This document shows, piece by piece, positions 15,921 to 24,381 of a stretch of 64,000 bases of DNA. The position numbers and the translations under genes are program-made. Numbering within the stretch: the stretch's first letter is position 1; every line of letters starts with the position of its first letter. Source of the DNA: DASZTV01 sp035550655 (GTDB lineage: Bacteria > Actinomycetota > Actinomycetes > JAFAQI01); the NCBI GenBank assembly GCA_035550655.1, contig DASZOU010000032.1, forward strand, positions 1 through 64,000, written 5' to 3'. The notes under the pieces are model-generated. The model did no database searches, had not been told where the DNA came from, and worked only from the letters and a program-made list of their open reading frames with translations.

Positions 15921-18172
15921 TGGCCCGCCGCCGTCGCGACCGACCCGGAGTGCCACAGCTCGACCGGCCAGCGTTCCTTGCGGGCGACCCTCGAGAGGAC
16001 GACGTCGGGATCGATGACGACCGGGTTGCCGACGGCGCGCAGCAACGGCAGGTCGCTCGCGGAGTCGGCGTACGCGTAGCTGGCGGCGAGGTTCCAGCCG
16101 GCTTCGTGCGCCCGATGGCGCAACCACGAGGCTCGTGACTCGCCCACCAGCGGCGGTCGTTGCAGGAGCCCGGTGCAGCGTCCTTCGGAGTCGACGGCGA
16201 GCTCTGCCGTCACCACCTCGTCGAACAGCGGGTCGATCGGCCGCGTCAGCGGGGTGATCGCGCCGGTCACGAGGACGAGGCGATGACCAGCGGCACGGTG
16301 TTCGCGGATCGCGCGTACCGCGGCGGGTGCCAGGCGGGTCAGCATCGACGCGGTGAGGTGCTCGTCCACGATGCGGTCGAGGTCGGCCAGCGACGCGCCT
16401 TCGTACCGGCGGTACACCATGCGCAGGAACGCGGACCGGTCGCGGCGCTCGGTGGCGAGCCAGCGCGGCAGCGCCCTCGCGACGTCACCGACCTCCCGGG
16501 CCTTGGCGGCGAGCCCGAGCTCGGGAAGCCGCAACGCGAGGTATGCCTCAACGACGTTGCTGGACAGCAAGGTGCCGTCCATGTCGAAGACGGCGACGAC
16601 GTCGGAGTGATCGGTGTGGACCCGGCGGGTCGGATCCGGCCGCGGGCCGCGCATCGCCGACAGCGCCGTCATCGGGGTCACCACGGCGGGGACGTGAACG
16701 TCCTGGAGGTAGTGGCGCCAGTCGATGACAGCCGCGTCGAAGCCGAACCGCTCGACGTCGTCGGGGTGCAGCGCCTCGTGCAGCGCGTAGGTCGCGTTGT
16801 CGGTGAAGTGCAGCTCGGCTTCCGTGTACGGCTGGTACAGGTCGAAGTAGCGGCGCAGGAACTCGATCCGGCCGCGCTGGCGGTCGAGCGACCGCGCCCA
16901 GCCGCGGGTCCGGTTGGAGCGGGGCAGTGACGTCACCACGCGGTCGGCGCTGCGTTGCGCCCGCTCGGCAAGCCGGATCAGCTGGCCCACCCGCGCCGAA
17001 CCCGGCCAGTTCCACTGCGGGACCTTCACCTCGCCGCGGTCGCGCTGCACCATGGGGTGCTCGACGAAGTACTCGCGAACCAGCTCGTAGAGCCGGCCGA
17101 ACCGCAGCGGGTTCCGCGCCCCCGAGCAGATCGTGTAGTACGCCGGGTGCCCCGGCTTCGGGGTCTGCGCCGCGGCGGCGAGGGTGGCGTTGACGACCAG
17201 GTCGACCGGGATCACGTCGAGGACGCCGTCAGGGATGGCGGGAAACTCGGGCAGGTCGCCGCGTCCGAACGCAAGGATGATCGGCTCGGCCATCTTGAAG
17301 CCCTGGATCCAGCCGGGGAACGGCTGCTCGAGGGCGCTTTCGATGATGCTCGGGCGCAGCACCGTGACCGGCAGGTGGGAGGCGGTCTCCTCGACGGCGC
17401 GTTCCGCCATCGCCTTGGTGAACGTGTAGCAGTCCGTCCACCCGAGGCTGCGTCCGCGCTCGCGCCCCGCGTCGACGAGCGCCTTGCTCACCCACGCCGC
17501 CCGGCGCTTCTCCGCCTCCGCGGACACCGAGGTCGCGCCGGTGACGTCATGCTGCTTCTCCGCCTCGGTGCTGAACTCCGCCAGCCGCTCCGCGGTCCGG
17601 CTCTCGACCTCGACGCGGTCACGCAGCTGCGAGGCGAGGTCGGCTTCGTACTTCCAGTCGACGCTGTGATCCAGCCGGCCCTCGCGGATGTGGCCCTGCT
17701 GCCGGCCGGCGACATACGCCGTCGACACGTGCACGTAGTGCGGATGGGCCCCGCTCGCGTTGATCGCCCCGAGCAGGTTCAGCGTGCCGTAGAGATTGGT
17801 GGCGAAGCCCTCGTCGATCGGCGGATCGAACGACACCTCGCCCGCACAGTGCACGACGATGTCGATGTCGGATGGCAGCCCGGGGATGTCATCGAGGTCG
17901 CCCGCCACCACCTCGATCCGGCTGCCCACCAGGGCGTCCACGGCCGCGTCGCCGTCGCGCTGCCGCAGCCGGCCGAACGCCGCACCGCGCAGCAGGTTCG
18001 CAACCCGCTCCTCGGCCGTGACGCCCCCACGCGGGCGAACCAGCAGCACGACACTCGTGTCCGGGAGATCGAACAGCACGCGTTCGAGCAGCGCCTCGCC
18101 GACGAAGCCGGTCGAGCCGGTGATCAGGATCCGCCGCCCCGACAGGGCCTCCGAAATCGGCGGATTGCTCAT
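15917..18172 (-). CDS. Fatty acyl-CoA reductase-like SDR fused to a HAD-IB phosphatase
   Basis: A 751-residue two-enzyme protein. Residues about 10-390 form an extended SDR of the 'male sterility' type: NADPH loop ITGSTGFVG, strand end VVAGDLDD, VHVSTAYVAG, and catalytic YTFTK. This family reduces acyl-CoA or acyl-ACP thioesters. Residues about 510-750 form a HAD-IB hydrolase: motif I DMDGTLLSS, motif II VTGA, motif IV YADSASDLPLL. A linker of roughly 100 residues joins them. Length and the pairing with a PlsC-like gene suggest lipid chemistry. It leads the leftward operon; its -10 (TAGGAT, 8 nt before the ATG) overlaps that of the divergent gene at 18193. Confidence 0.87.
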   Translation of the reverse strand: MSNPPISEALSGRRILITGSTGFVGEALLERVLFDLPDTSVVLLVRPRGGVTAEERVANLLRGAAFGRLRQRDGDAAVDALVGSRIEVVAGDLDDIPGLPSDIDIVVHCAGEVSFDPPIDEGFATNLYGTLNLLGAINASGAHPHYVHVSTAYVAGRQQGHIREGRLDHSVDWKYEADLASQLRDRVEVESRTAERLAEFSTEAEKQHDVTGATSVSAEAEKRRAAWVSKALVDAGRERGRSLGWTDCYTFTKAMAERAVEETASHLPVTVLRPSIIESALEQPFPGWIQGFKMAEPIILAFGRGDLPEFPAIPDGVLDVIPVDLVVNATLAAAAQTPKPGHPAYYTICSGARNPLRFGRLYELVREYFVEHPMVQRDRGEVKVPQWNWPGSARVGQLIRLAERAQRSADRVVTSLPRSNRTRGWARSLDRQRGRIEFLRRYFDLYQPYTEAELHFTDNATYALHEALHPDDVERFGFDAAVIDWRHYLQDVHVPAVVTPMTALSAMRGPRPDPTRRVHTDHSDVVAVFDMDGTLLSSNVVEAYLALRLPELGLAAKAREVGDVARALPRWLATERRDRSAFLRMVYRRYEGASLADLDRIVDEHLTASMLTRLAPAAVRAIREHRAAGHRLVLVTGAITPLTRPIDPLFDEVVTAELAVDSEGRCTGLLQRPPLVGESRASWLRHRAHEAGWNLAASYAYADSASDLPLLRAVGNPVVIDPDVVLSRVARKERWPVELWHSGSVATAAGQ

Positions 18173-18179
18173 GACTTGG

Positions 18180-18186
18180 CATCCTA
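18180..18186. promoter_or_regulatory. Overlapping divergent -10 elements
   Basis: Leftward TAGGAT (18186-18181) lies 8 nt before the ATG at 18172. Rightward CATCCT (18180-18185) lies 7 nt before the GTG at 18193. The two start codons are only 20 bp apart and share these bases. Confidence 0.5.
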
Positions 18187-18192
18187 GGAGGC

Positions 18193-18834
18193 GTGTCGGG
18201 ATGGGCGAGAAGCGAGCGGACGGACCTGGTCGAGCTGATGCGCCGGCTTGGGCCGGACGCGCCTACCGCATGTGAGGGGTGGACGACGGCGCACATGGCA
18301 GCTCATCTCTACGTGCGTGAGCGGCGTCCTGACGCCGGTCCCGGCGTGGTCGTGGGTGGGCCGTTCGCCGCGCACACCGATCGCGTGATGGCGAGCGTGC
18401 TGCGGGTCCACACCTTCGACGACGTCCTGGCGCGAGTTGCGGCCGGCCCGCCCCTGTGGTGGCGGCCGCTCGACGAGCAGCTCAACTTCTTCGAGTACTT
18501 CGTGCATCACGAGGACGTACGGCGGGTCAACGGCTCTGCTTCAAACGGCGGCGGCCCGCGCGACCTGCCCGCGGACATGGCGGCCGACATGTGGGAGCGG
18601 CTTCGGCGGTCGCTGCGGATGTCGCTGCGCCGCGTTCGCGGCGTACAGGTCGAGGTCGTGGCCGACCACGGGGGTCGCGCTGTCGTCGGCGGCAAGGGGC
18701 CGACGGTCCGCATCACCGGCCCGGTCGGCGACATCCTGCTGTACACGTTCAACCGCAAGGACATCGCCCAAGTCGAGCTTTCCGGTGACGCCGAGGCCGT
18801 CGCCGCCCTCCGGGCGGCCCGGCTCGGGTTGTAG
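18193..18834 (+). CDS. TIGR03085 family metal-binding protein (DinB-like)
   Basis: A 213-residue protein of the TIGR03085 family within the DinB/mycothiol-dependent maleylpyruvate isomerase-like superfamily. The N-terminal signature ERTDLVELM...GPDAPTACEGWTTAHMAAHL carries the first metal-ligand His, and FFEYFVHHEDVRR supplies the second set of His residues. The biochemical role is not established; relatives use mycothiol or another low-molecular thiol. The GTG start is fixed by the family N-terminus. It is divergent from the reductase-HAD gene. Confidence 0.85.
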   Translation: MSGWARSERTDLVELMRRLGPDAPTACEGWTTAHMAAHLYVRERRPDAGPGVVVGGPFAAHTDRVMASVLRVHTFDDVLARVAAGPPLWWRPLDEQLNFFEYFVHHEDVRRVNGSASNGGGPRDLPADMAADMWERLRRSLRMSLRRVRGVQVEVVADHGGRAVVGGKGPTVRITGPVGDILLYTFNRKDIAQVELSGDAEAVAALRAARLGL

Positions 18835-18854
18835 GTCACCGGACTAACCTCTAC

Positions 18855-18870
18855 GTCGTCATTCGACGAC
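18855..18870 (+). other. Hairpin in the aceB leader
   Basis: GTCGTC-ATTC-GACGAC is a perfect 6-bp stem with a 4-nt loop, ending one base before the ribosome site of aceB. A -10-like TAACCT lies at 18845-18850. The hairpin could be an operator or could shape translation of aceB; neither is shown. Confidence 0.35.
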
Positions 18871-18883
18871 TTGAGGAGTGGGC

Positions 18884-20479
18884 ATGTCCGGCAGTGCGAA
18901 GGTCACGGGTGAGATTGAGGACCGCTTCGATGAGGTCCTGACACCCGAGGCGCTCGCCTTCATCACCGATCTGCAGCGGCGGTTCGGCCCGCGGCGCGCG
19001 GAGCTGCTCGAGCGACGCCGTGCCCGCCGGCAGGAAGCGGCGGACACCGGGAAGCTGGACTTCCTGGAGGAGACGAAGGACATCCGCGAGGACGACTCCT
19101 GGCGGGTCGCCCCCCCGGCCGACCTGGTCGATCGCCGCGTCGAGATCACCGGACCGACCGAGAAGAAGATGCTCGTCAACGCGCTGAACTCCGGCGCGAA
19201 GGTGTTCATGGCCGACTTCGAGGACGCGAGCGCGCCGAACTGGCGCAACCAGGTCCAGGGGCAGATCAACCTGACCGACGCGATCGAGCGGCGGATCGAC
19301 TTCACCTCACCAGAGGGCAAGAGCTACGCGCTCAACGACAAGGTGGCGACGCTGATGCCGCGGCCCCGCGGCTGGCACCTGCCGGAGAAGCACGTGCTGG
19401 TCGACGACGAGCCGATGAGCGGCGGACTGTTCGACTTCGGCCTGGTCATCTTCCACAACGGCAAGCGCCTGCTCGACAAGGGCACCCGGCCGTACTTCTA
19501 CCTGCCCAAGATGGAGTCGCACCTTGAGGCACGGCTGTGGAACGACGTGTTCGTCCACGCGCAGGAGGCGCTCGGCCTCGAGAAGGGCACGATCCGCGCC
19601 ACGGTCCTCATCGAGACCATTCCGGCGGCGCTGGAGATGGACGAGATCCTGTACGAGCTGCGCGACCACTCCTACGGGCTCAACGCCGGCCGCTGGGACT
19701 ACATGTTCTCGATGATCAAGACCTTCCGCGACCGCGGCAAGGAGTTCCTGCTCCCGGACCGCAACAGCGTGACGATGACGGTGCCGTTCATGCGCGCCTA
19801 CACCGAGCGACTGGTGCAGACCTGCCACAAGCGCGGTGCGTTCGCGATGGGTGGCATGGCAGCGTTCATCCCGAGCCGCAAGGACCCGGAGATCAACAAG
19901 GTCGCGCTGGAGAAGGTGGCGGCTGACAAGAAGCGCGAGGCGAACGACGGGTTCGACGGCACATGGGTCGCGCACCCCGACCTGGTGCCCACCGCGATGG
20001 CGGAGTTCGACGCGGTACTCGGTGACAAGCCGAACCAGATCGACAAGCTCCGGCCTGAGGTCAACGTCAGTGCCTCCGACATCCTGGCGGCAGACCAGAC
20101 GCCTGGGGACCGGACGGCGGCGGGGTTGCGCATGAACGTCGACGTCGGCATCCGCTACATCGAGTCCTGGCTGCGCGGCGTCGGAGCTGCGGCGATCCAC
20201 AACTTGATGGAGGACGCGGCGACCGCGGAGATCTCGCGGTCGCAGGTCTGGCAGTGGGTCCACAACGACGTGGTGCTCGCGGACACGGGTGAGCAGGTGA
20301 CGGCGGACCTGGTGCGCACCGTCATCGACGACGTCATGGCCGAGATCAAGAACGAGCTCGGCGACGAGGCGTTCGGCAAGGGCCGCTGGGCGGACGCGCG
20401 GACGGTCTTCGAGCAGGTCGCCCTCGCCGACGACTTCGTCGACTTCCTGACCCTGCCGGCCTACGCCCTGCTTGACTAA
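18884..20479 (+). CDS. aceB: Malate synthase A
   Basis: A 531-residue malate synthase that condenses glyoxylate with acetyl-CoA to malate. Family A marks include the MADFEDASAPNW block, LPKMESHLEARLWNDVF, the IETIPAALEMDEILYELRDH segment, and DQTPGDRTAAGLRMNVDVGIRYIESWLRG with GAAAIHNLMEDAATAEISRSQ. The length is normal. ATG 18884 is preferred because GAGGAG lies six bases upstream; the GTG at 18878 lies inside that site. The gene is followed after 6 bp by glcDEF, so glyoxylate made from glycolate would be used at once. Confidence 0.97.
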   Translation: MSGSAKVTGEIEDRFDEVLTPEALAFITDLQRRFGPRRAELLERRRARRQEAADTGKLDFLEETKDIREDDSWRVAPPADLVDRRVEITGPTEKKMLVNALNSGAKVFMADFEDASAPNWRNQVQGQINLTDAIERRIDFTSPEGKSYALNDKVATLMPRPRGWHLPEKHVLVDDEPMSGGLFDFGLVIFHNGKRLLDKGTRPYFYLPKMESHLEARLWNDVFVHAQEALGLEKGTIRATVLIETIPAALEMDEILYELRDHSYGLNAGRWDYMFSMIKTFRDRGKEFLLPDRNSVTMTVPFMRAYTERLVQTCHKRGAFAMGGMAAFIPSRKDPEINKVALEKVAADKKREANDGFDGTWVAHPDLVPTAMAEFDAVLGDKPNQIDKLRPEVNVSASDILAADQTPGDRTAAGLRMNVDVGIRYIESWLRGVGAAAIHNLMEDAATAEISRSQVWQWVHNDVVLADTGEQVTADLVRTVIDDVMAEIKNELGDEAFGKGRWADARTVFEQVALADDFVDFLTLPAYALLD

Positions 20480-20485
20480 CTGGCC

Positions 20486-21943
20486 ATGAGCGCGTTGGCG
20501 GAGCTGATCACCGCCTGTCGCGCTCGCCTGAAACCCAGCCAAGTCATCACGGAGCCCGCTGAGCTCCGGACCTACGAGTGCGACGGGCTGTCGTCGTACC
20601 GCAGCACCCCGGGCCTGGTGATCCTGGCCGAGTCGACCGAAGAGATCGCGTACGTCGTCGGGCAGTGCGCTGCGCTCGGCGTACCGTTCGTCGCCCGCGG
20701 CTCCGGCACGGGGCTGTCGGGTGGGGCGCTGCCGCGCACCGACGGCGTTCTCATCGTCACGTCGCGACTCAGCCGGATCCGGCACCTCGCCCCCGCCGAC
20801 GAGCGCGCGGTCGTGGAGCCGGGCGTCATCAACGCCAACCTCACCGCCGCGGCGGCGCCGCACGGGTACTACTACGCCCCGGACCCGTCGAGCCAGCAGG
20901 TCTGCTCGATCGGCGGCAACGTCGCGGAGAACTCCGGCGGCGCGCACTGCTTGAAGTACGGCTTCACCGCGCACCACGTGACCGGGCTCGAAGTGGTGAT
21001 GCCCGACGGCACGACGGAGCGGTTCGGTGGCCTCGCACCCGATCCGGTCGGCTACGACGTCGTCGGTGCTGTCGTCGGCAGCGAGGGCACGCTCGGGATC
21101 GTCACGGAGGCCACCGTCCGGCTGCTGCGGTCGCCGCAGGCGGTCCAGACGGTCCTCGCCGCGTTCCGCACGATCGAGGCCGCCGGGGAGGCGGTGAGCG
21201 CGATCATCGCCGCCGGTGTGCTCCCCGCCGCGGTCGAGCTCATGGATGCACTGGCGATCGAAGCCGCCGAGGCGGCGGTCCATTCCGGCTACCCGCCCGG
21301 CGCCGGCGCCGTGTTGATCGTGGAGCTCGATGGCCCGAGCTGTGAAGTCGACGCGCAGCTAGGCGACGTCGAGCGGCTCTGCGCCGCCGCCGGCGCCTTC
21401 GATCTGCGCGTTGCGGCAACGGATGCGGAGCGGCAGCTGATCTGGCGGGGCCGAAAGTCGGCGTTCGCGGCCGTCGGGCGAATCAGCCCCGACTACATCG
21501 TGCAGGACGGCGTGATCCCGCGGACCGCTCTCGCCGACGTGCTGCAGGCCATCGAGGCGGTCGCCGCCGAGGCGGGGCTGCGCGTGGCGAACGTCTTCCA
21601 CGCCGGCGACGGCAACCTGCACCCGCTCGTGCTGTTCGACGAGGCCAAGGGTGAGACCGAACGCGCCGAGTCGGTGTCGGACCGCATCATCGAGCTCTGC
21701 CTCGAGCACGGCGGATCGATCACCGGCGAGCACGGCGTCGGTCACGACAAGGTCGTGCACATGGGCAAGATGTTCTCGGCGGTCGATCTCGACGTCATGC
21801 AGCTCGTGCGATGCGCGTTCGACCCCGGCAACATCTCCAACCCCGGCAAGGTGTTCCCGACCCCGCGGCTGTGCGGGGAGCGGCCGGGGAAGCGCAGTGG
21901 CGTCCATCCGCTGCAGCAGGCCGGCATCGCCGAGGTCTTCTGA
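20486..21943 (+). CDS. glcD: Glycolate oxidase subunit GlcD (FAD-linked)
   Basis: A 485-residue FAD-linked oxidase. The FAD-binding part has VARGSGTGLSGGALP, CSIGGNVAENSGG and VVGSEGTLGIVTEAT. The C-terminal cap contains NVFHAGDGNLHP and the HGGSITGEHGVG motif found in glycolate and D-lactate oxidases. With GlcE and GlcF it oxidises glycolate to glyoxylate at the membrane, passing electrons to quinone. The stop overlaps the ATG of glcE (TGATG). Confidence 0.95.
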   Translation: MSALAELITACRARLKPSQVITEPAELRTYECDGLSSYRSTPGLVILAESTEEIAYVVGQCAALGVPFVARGSGTGLSGGALPRTDGVLIVTSRLSRIRHLAPADERAVVEPGVINANLTAAAAPHGYYYAPDPSSQQVCSIGGNVAENSGGAHCLKYGFTAHHVTGLEVVMPDGTTERFGGLAPDPVGYDVVGAVVGSEGTLGIVTEATVRLLRSPQAVQTVLAAFRTIEAAGEAVSAIIAAGVLPAAVELMDALAIEAAEAAVHSGYPPGAGAVLIVELDGPSCEVDAQLGDVERLCAAAGAFDLRVAATDAERQLIWRGRKSAFAAVGRISPDYIVQDGVIPRTALADVLQAIEAVAAEAGLRVANVFHAGDGNLHPLVLFDEAKGETERAESVSDRIIELCLEHGGSITGEHGVGHDKVVHMGKMFSAVDLDVMQLVRCAFDPGNISNPGKVFPTPRLCGERPGKRSGVHPLQQAGIAEVF

Positions 21944-23046
21944 TGGCCCCGTCTTCTGAGCTGTTCCGACCGACGTCGGTCGAGCGGCTGGCGGAGATGC
22001 TCACCACGACGGCGGCCGACGGCCGTTCGGTGGGAATCCGCGGCGCCGGTTCGAAGGAGACGTGGGGTGCGGTGGGGGTCGCGCCAGACGCCGTCATCAG
22101 CACGCGGGGGCTCGACCGGATCGTCGAGCACGCCGCCGGCGACCTCGTCGTCACCGTCGAGGCGGGCGTCGCGCTCGCCGACGTGCAGCGCGCCGTCGCC
22201 GAGGCCGGGCAGTGGCTCGCGCTCGATCCACTGGAGACCGGTGCGACGGTCGGCGGCGTCGTCGCCACGGCGGCGAGCGGACCCCGGCGGCTGCGCTACG
22301 GGACGCCACGCGACCTGCTGATCGGCATCACGGTCGTCCTGGCCGACGGCACGGTCGCGCGCTCCGGCGGGAAGGTCGTGAAGAACGTCGCCGGCTACGA
22401 CCTGGGCAAGCTGTTCACGGGTTCGTTCGGGACGTTGGGTGTGATCGCGGAGTGCACGTTCCGGCTGCATCCGCGCCAGCCGGCGCTGCGCACCGTGTCG
22501 ATCACGACCGACGAGCCGGGGGCGAGGTTCGCCGAGATCCGGGCCACCGGCGGCGAGCCCACCGCGGCGGAGTGGAACGGTACGACGCTGACGACGGTGT
22601 TCGAGTCGATCGAGTCGGCGGCCGAGGAGCAGGCACAGCAGGCGGCGCGCGCGACCGGCGGGGAGGTGGGCAGCACGCTGCCCGCGGGTTTCGGGGCGCG
22701 ACCATGGGACATCTCAAGCGTCGGATTGAAGGTGACGCATCGGCTGGGCGGACTCGACGCCGCACTTCGCGCCATCACAACGGCGATGCCGCGCGCGCAG
22801 GTGCGTGCGCAGGTCGGCTCCGGGGTGGTGCTGGCCGCGGTGGAACCGGGCGCTCTGGCCGAGCTCGACTCGCTTCGCACCGCGATCGCTGCCGTGGACG
22901 GCCAGGTCGTGGTCGCGTCCGCACCCGATGAGGCCAAGGCGGGGATCGACGTGTGGGGTCCGGTGCGCGGCCTGCCGGTGATGGGGCGGATCAAGGCGCA
23001 GTTCGATCCCGACGGGCGGATGTGTCCGGGGCGGTTCGTCGTATGA
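21943..23046 (+). CDS. glcE: Glycolate oxidase subunit GlcE (FAD-binding)
   Basis: A 367-residue FAD-binding subunit, shorter than GlcD. The FAD region shows IRGAGSKETWG, TGATVGGVVATAASGPRRLRYG and the KVVKNVAGYDLGKLFTGSFG segment typical of GlcE. The C-terminal cap is reduced, as usual for this subunit. It is translated from an ATG overlapping the glcD stop, and it ends in an ATGA overlap with glcF, so the three subunits are made together. Confidence 0.95.
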   Translation: MAPSSELFRPTSVERLAEMLTTTAADGRSVGIRGAGSKETWGAVGVAPDAVISTRGLDRIVEHAAGDLVVTVEAGVALADVQRAVAEAGQWLALDPLETGATVGGVVATAASGPRRLRYGTPRDLLIGITVVLADGTVARSGGKVVKNVAGYDLGKLFTGSFGTLGVIAECTFRLHPRQPALRTVSITTDEPGARFAEIRATGGEPTAAEWNGTTLTTVFESIESAAEEQAQQAARATGGEVGSTLPAGFGARPWDISSVGLKVTHRLGGLDAALRAITTAMPRAQVRAQVGSGVVLAAVEPGALAELDSLRTAIAAVDGQVVVASAPDEAKAGIDVWGPVRGLPVMGRIKAQFDPDGRMCPGRFVV

Positions 23047-24317
23047 CGGAGTCGAAGCGCGAGCTGATCGCGGACTGCGTCCACTGCGGCTTCTGCCTGC
23101 CGAGCTGCCCGACCTATCTGCTGTGGGGCGAGGAGATGGACTCGCCGCGCGGCCGGATCTACCTGATGAAGAACGTGCTCGAAGGCGCGTCGCTCGACGA
23201 CAGCACCGTGCAGCACTTCGACGCCTGCCTCGGCTGCATGGCCTGCGTGACGGCATGCCCGTCGGGGGTGCAGTACGACGTATTGATCGAGTCCACGCGC
23301 GCCGAGGTCGAGGCCTCCGTCGAACGCAAGCCGCGCGACGCTGCGCTCCGCCGCATGATCTTCGCGACCTTTCCGTACCCGCGCCGGCTGCGGGCCATCA
23401 GGCCGTTGTTGCGCGCCTACCAGGCGACCGGCGCGCAGCGGATCGTTCGCAAGCGGATGCGCGGCACGCTGACCACGATGGCCGGTCTGGTCCCGCCGCT
23501 CGGGCCTCGTGAGCGCCTGCCGGCGCTCATACCCGCCGTAGGCACCCGCCGGATGCGAGTCGGCATGCTGCTCGGCTGCGTGCAGCGCGAGTTCTTCCCC
23601 GGCGTCAACGCCGCCACCGTTCGCGTGCTCGCGGCCGAAGGCTGCGAGGTCGTCGTACCCGCGGATCAGCAGTGCTGCGGTGCGCTGTCACTTCACTCCG
23701 GCCGTGAGGCGGAAGCAATCGGCCGAGCGAAGCGACTGATCACCGCCTTCGAAGCCGCCCACGTCGACGCGGTTGTCATCAACGCAGCGGGCTGCGGCTC
23801 GTCGATGAAGGAGTACGGCCGGCTGCTCGCCGGCGACCCGGCGTGGGCGCGGCGCGCCGCGCTGTTCGCTGCGAAGTGTCGCGACGTCAGCGAGCTCCTC
23901 GTCGAGCTGGGCCCGGTCGCGCAGCGGCATCCGCTGCCCGGGGTGGCGGCCTACCACGACGCCTGCCACCTGTCCCACGCGCAAGGAGTGCGCGCGCAAC
24001 CACGTGACCTGCTCCGCGGGATTCCTGGGCTCGAGCTGCGGGAGATCCCCGAAGCCGACATCTGTTGCGGATCGGCCGGGGTGTACAACCTGCTCAACCC
24101 TGAGCCGGCCCGTGAGCTCGGGGATCGCAAGGCGGCGAACGTGCGTGCGACGGGCGCAAGCCTGCTGATCACGGCCAACCCGGGCTGCCTGATGCAGATC
24201 GACAGCGCGCTGCGGCGGCAAGGCGAGCCGATCGCCCTGGCGCACACCATCGAGGTCCTCGACGCGTCAATCCGAGGCGCGGATATTCGTTCCATTGGAG
24301 TCGGTTCGCCCCGCTAG
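23043..24317 (+). CDS. glcF: Glycolate oxidase iron-sulfur subunit GlcF
   Basis: A 424-residue protein with two [4Fe-4S] motifs near the N-terminus (CVHCGFCLPSCPTY and CLGCMACVTACPSG). Two cysteine-rich CCG-type domains follow (QQCCGALSLHSG; ICCGSAGVYN, with AYHDACHLSHAQG before it). It carries electrons from the flavin subunits to the quinone pool. The start is set by the ATGA overlap with glcE. The last 20 residues and the following 60 bp run into repeat copy B. Confidence 0.95.
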   Translation: MTESKRELIADCVHCGFCLPSCPTYLLWGEEMDSPRGRIYLMKNVLEGASLDDSTVQHFDACLGCMACVTACPSGVQYDVLIESTRAEVEASVERKPRDAALRRMIFATFPYPRRLRAIRPLLRAYQATGAQRIVRKRMRGTLTTMAGLVPPLGPRERLPALIPAVGTRRMRVGMLLGCVQREFFPGVNAATVRVLAAEGCEVVVPADQQCCGALSLHSGREAEAIGRAKRLITAFEAAHVDAVVINAAGCGSSMKEYGRLLAGDPAWARRAALFAAKCRDVSELLVELGPVAQRHPLPGVAAYHDACHLSHAQGVRAQPRDLLRGIPGLELREIPEADICCGSAGVYNLLNPEPARELGDRKAANVRATGASLLITANPGCLMQIDSALRRQGEPIALAHTIEVLDASIRGADIRSIGVGSPR

Positions 24318-24330
24318 TGTCGGTGAGGGT

Positions 24331-24381
24331 GTCGGCGAAGCCGACGCCTTTTTGGGTGGTGGCCGGGGCGGAGGTCGTGTG
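24331..24381 (+). repeat. Hairpin plus G-rich dispersed repeat, copy B
   Basis: GTCGGC-GAA-GCCGAC is followed by a T-run and a G-rich tail ending GGAGGTCGTGTG. The tail supplies the ribosome site and GTG start of the ABC ATPase at 24379. By eye it matches copy A (14687-14738) at most positions. The stem followed by TTTTT could also weakly terminate the glc transcript. Confidence 0.7.

Noticed and set aside
19307..21283. A 658-codon open frame on the minus strand, antisense to aceB and glcD
   Set aside because: Its translation is a shadow of GC-rich codons (His, Arg, Asp and Val rich, no recognisable domain) opposite two well-supported genes.
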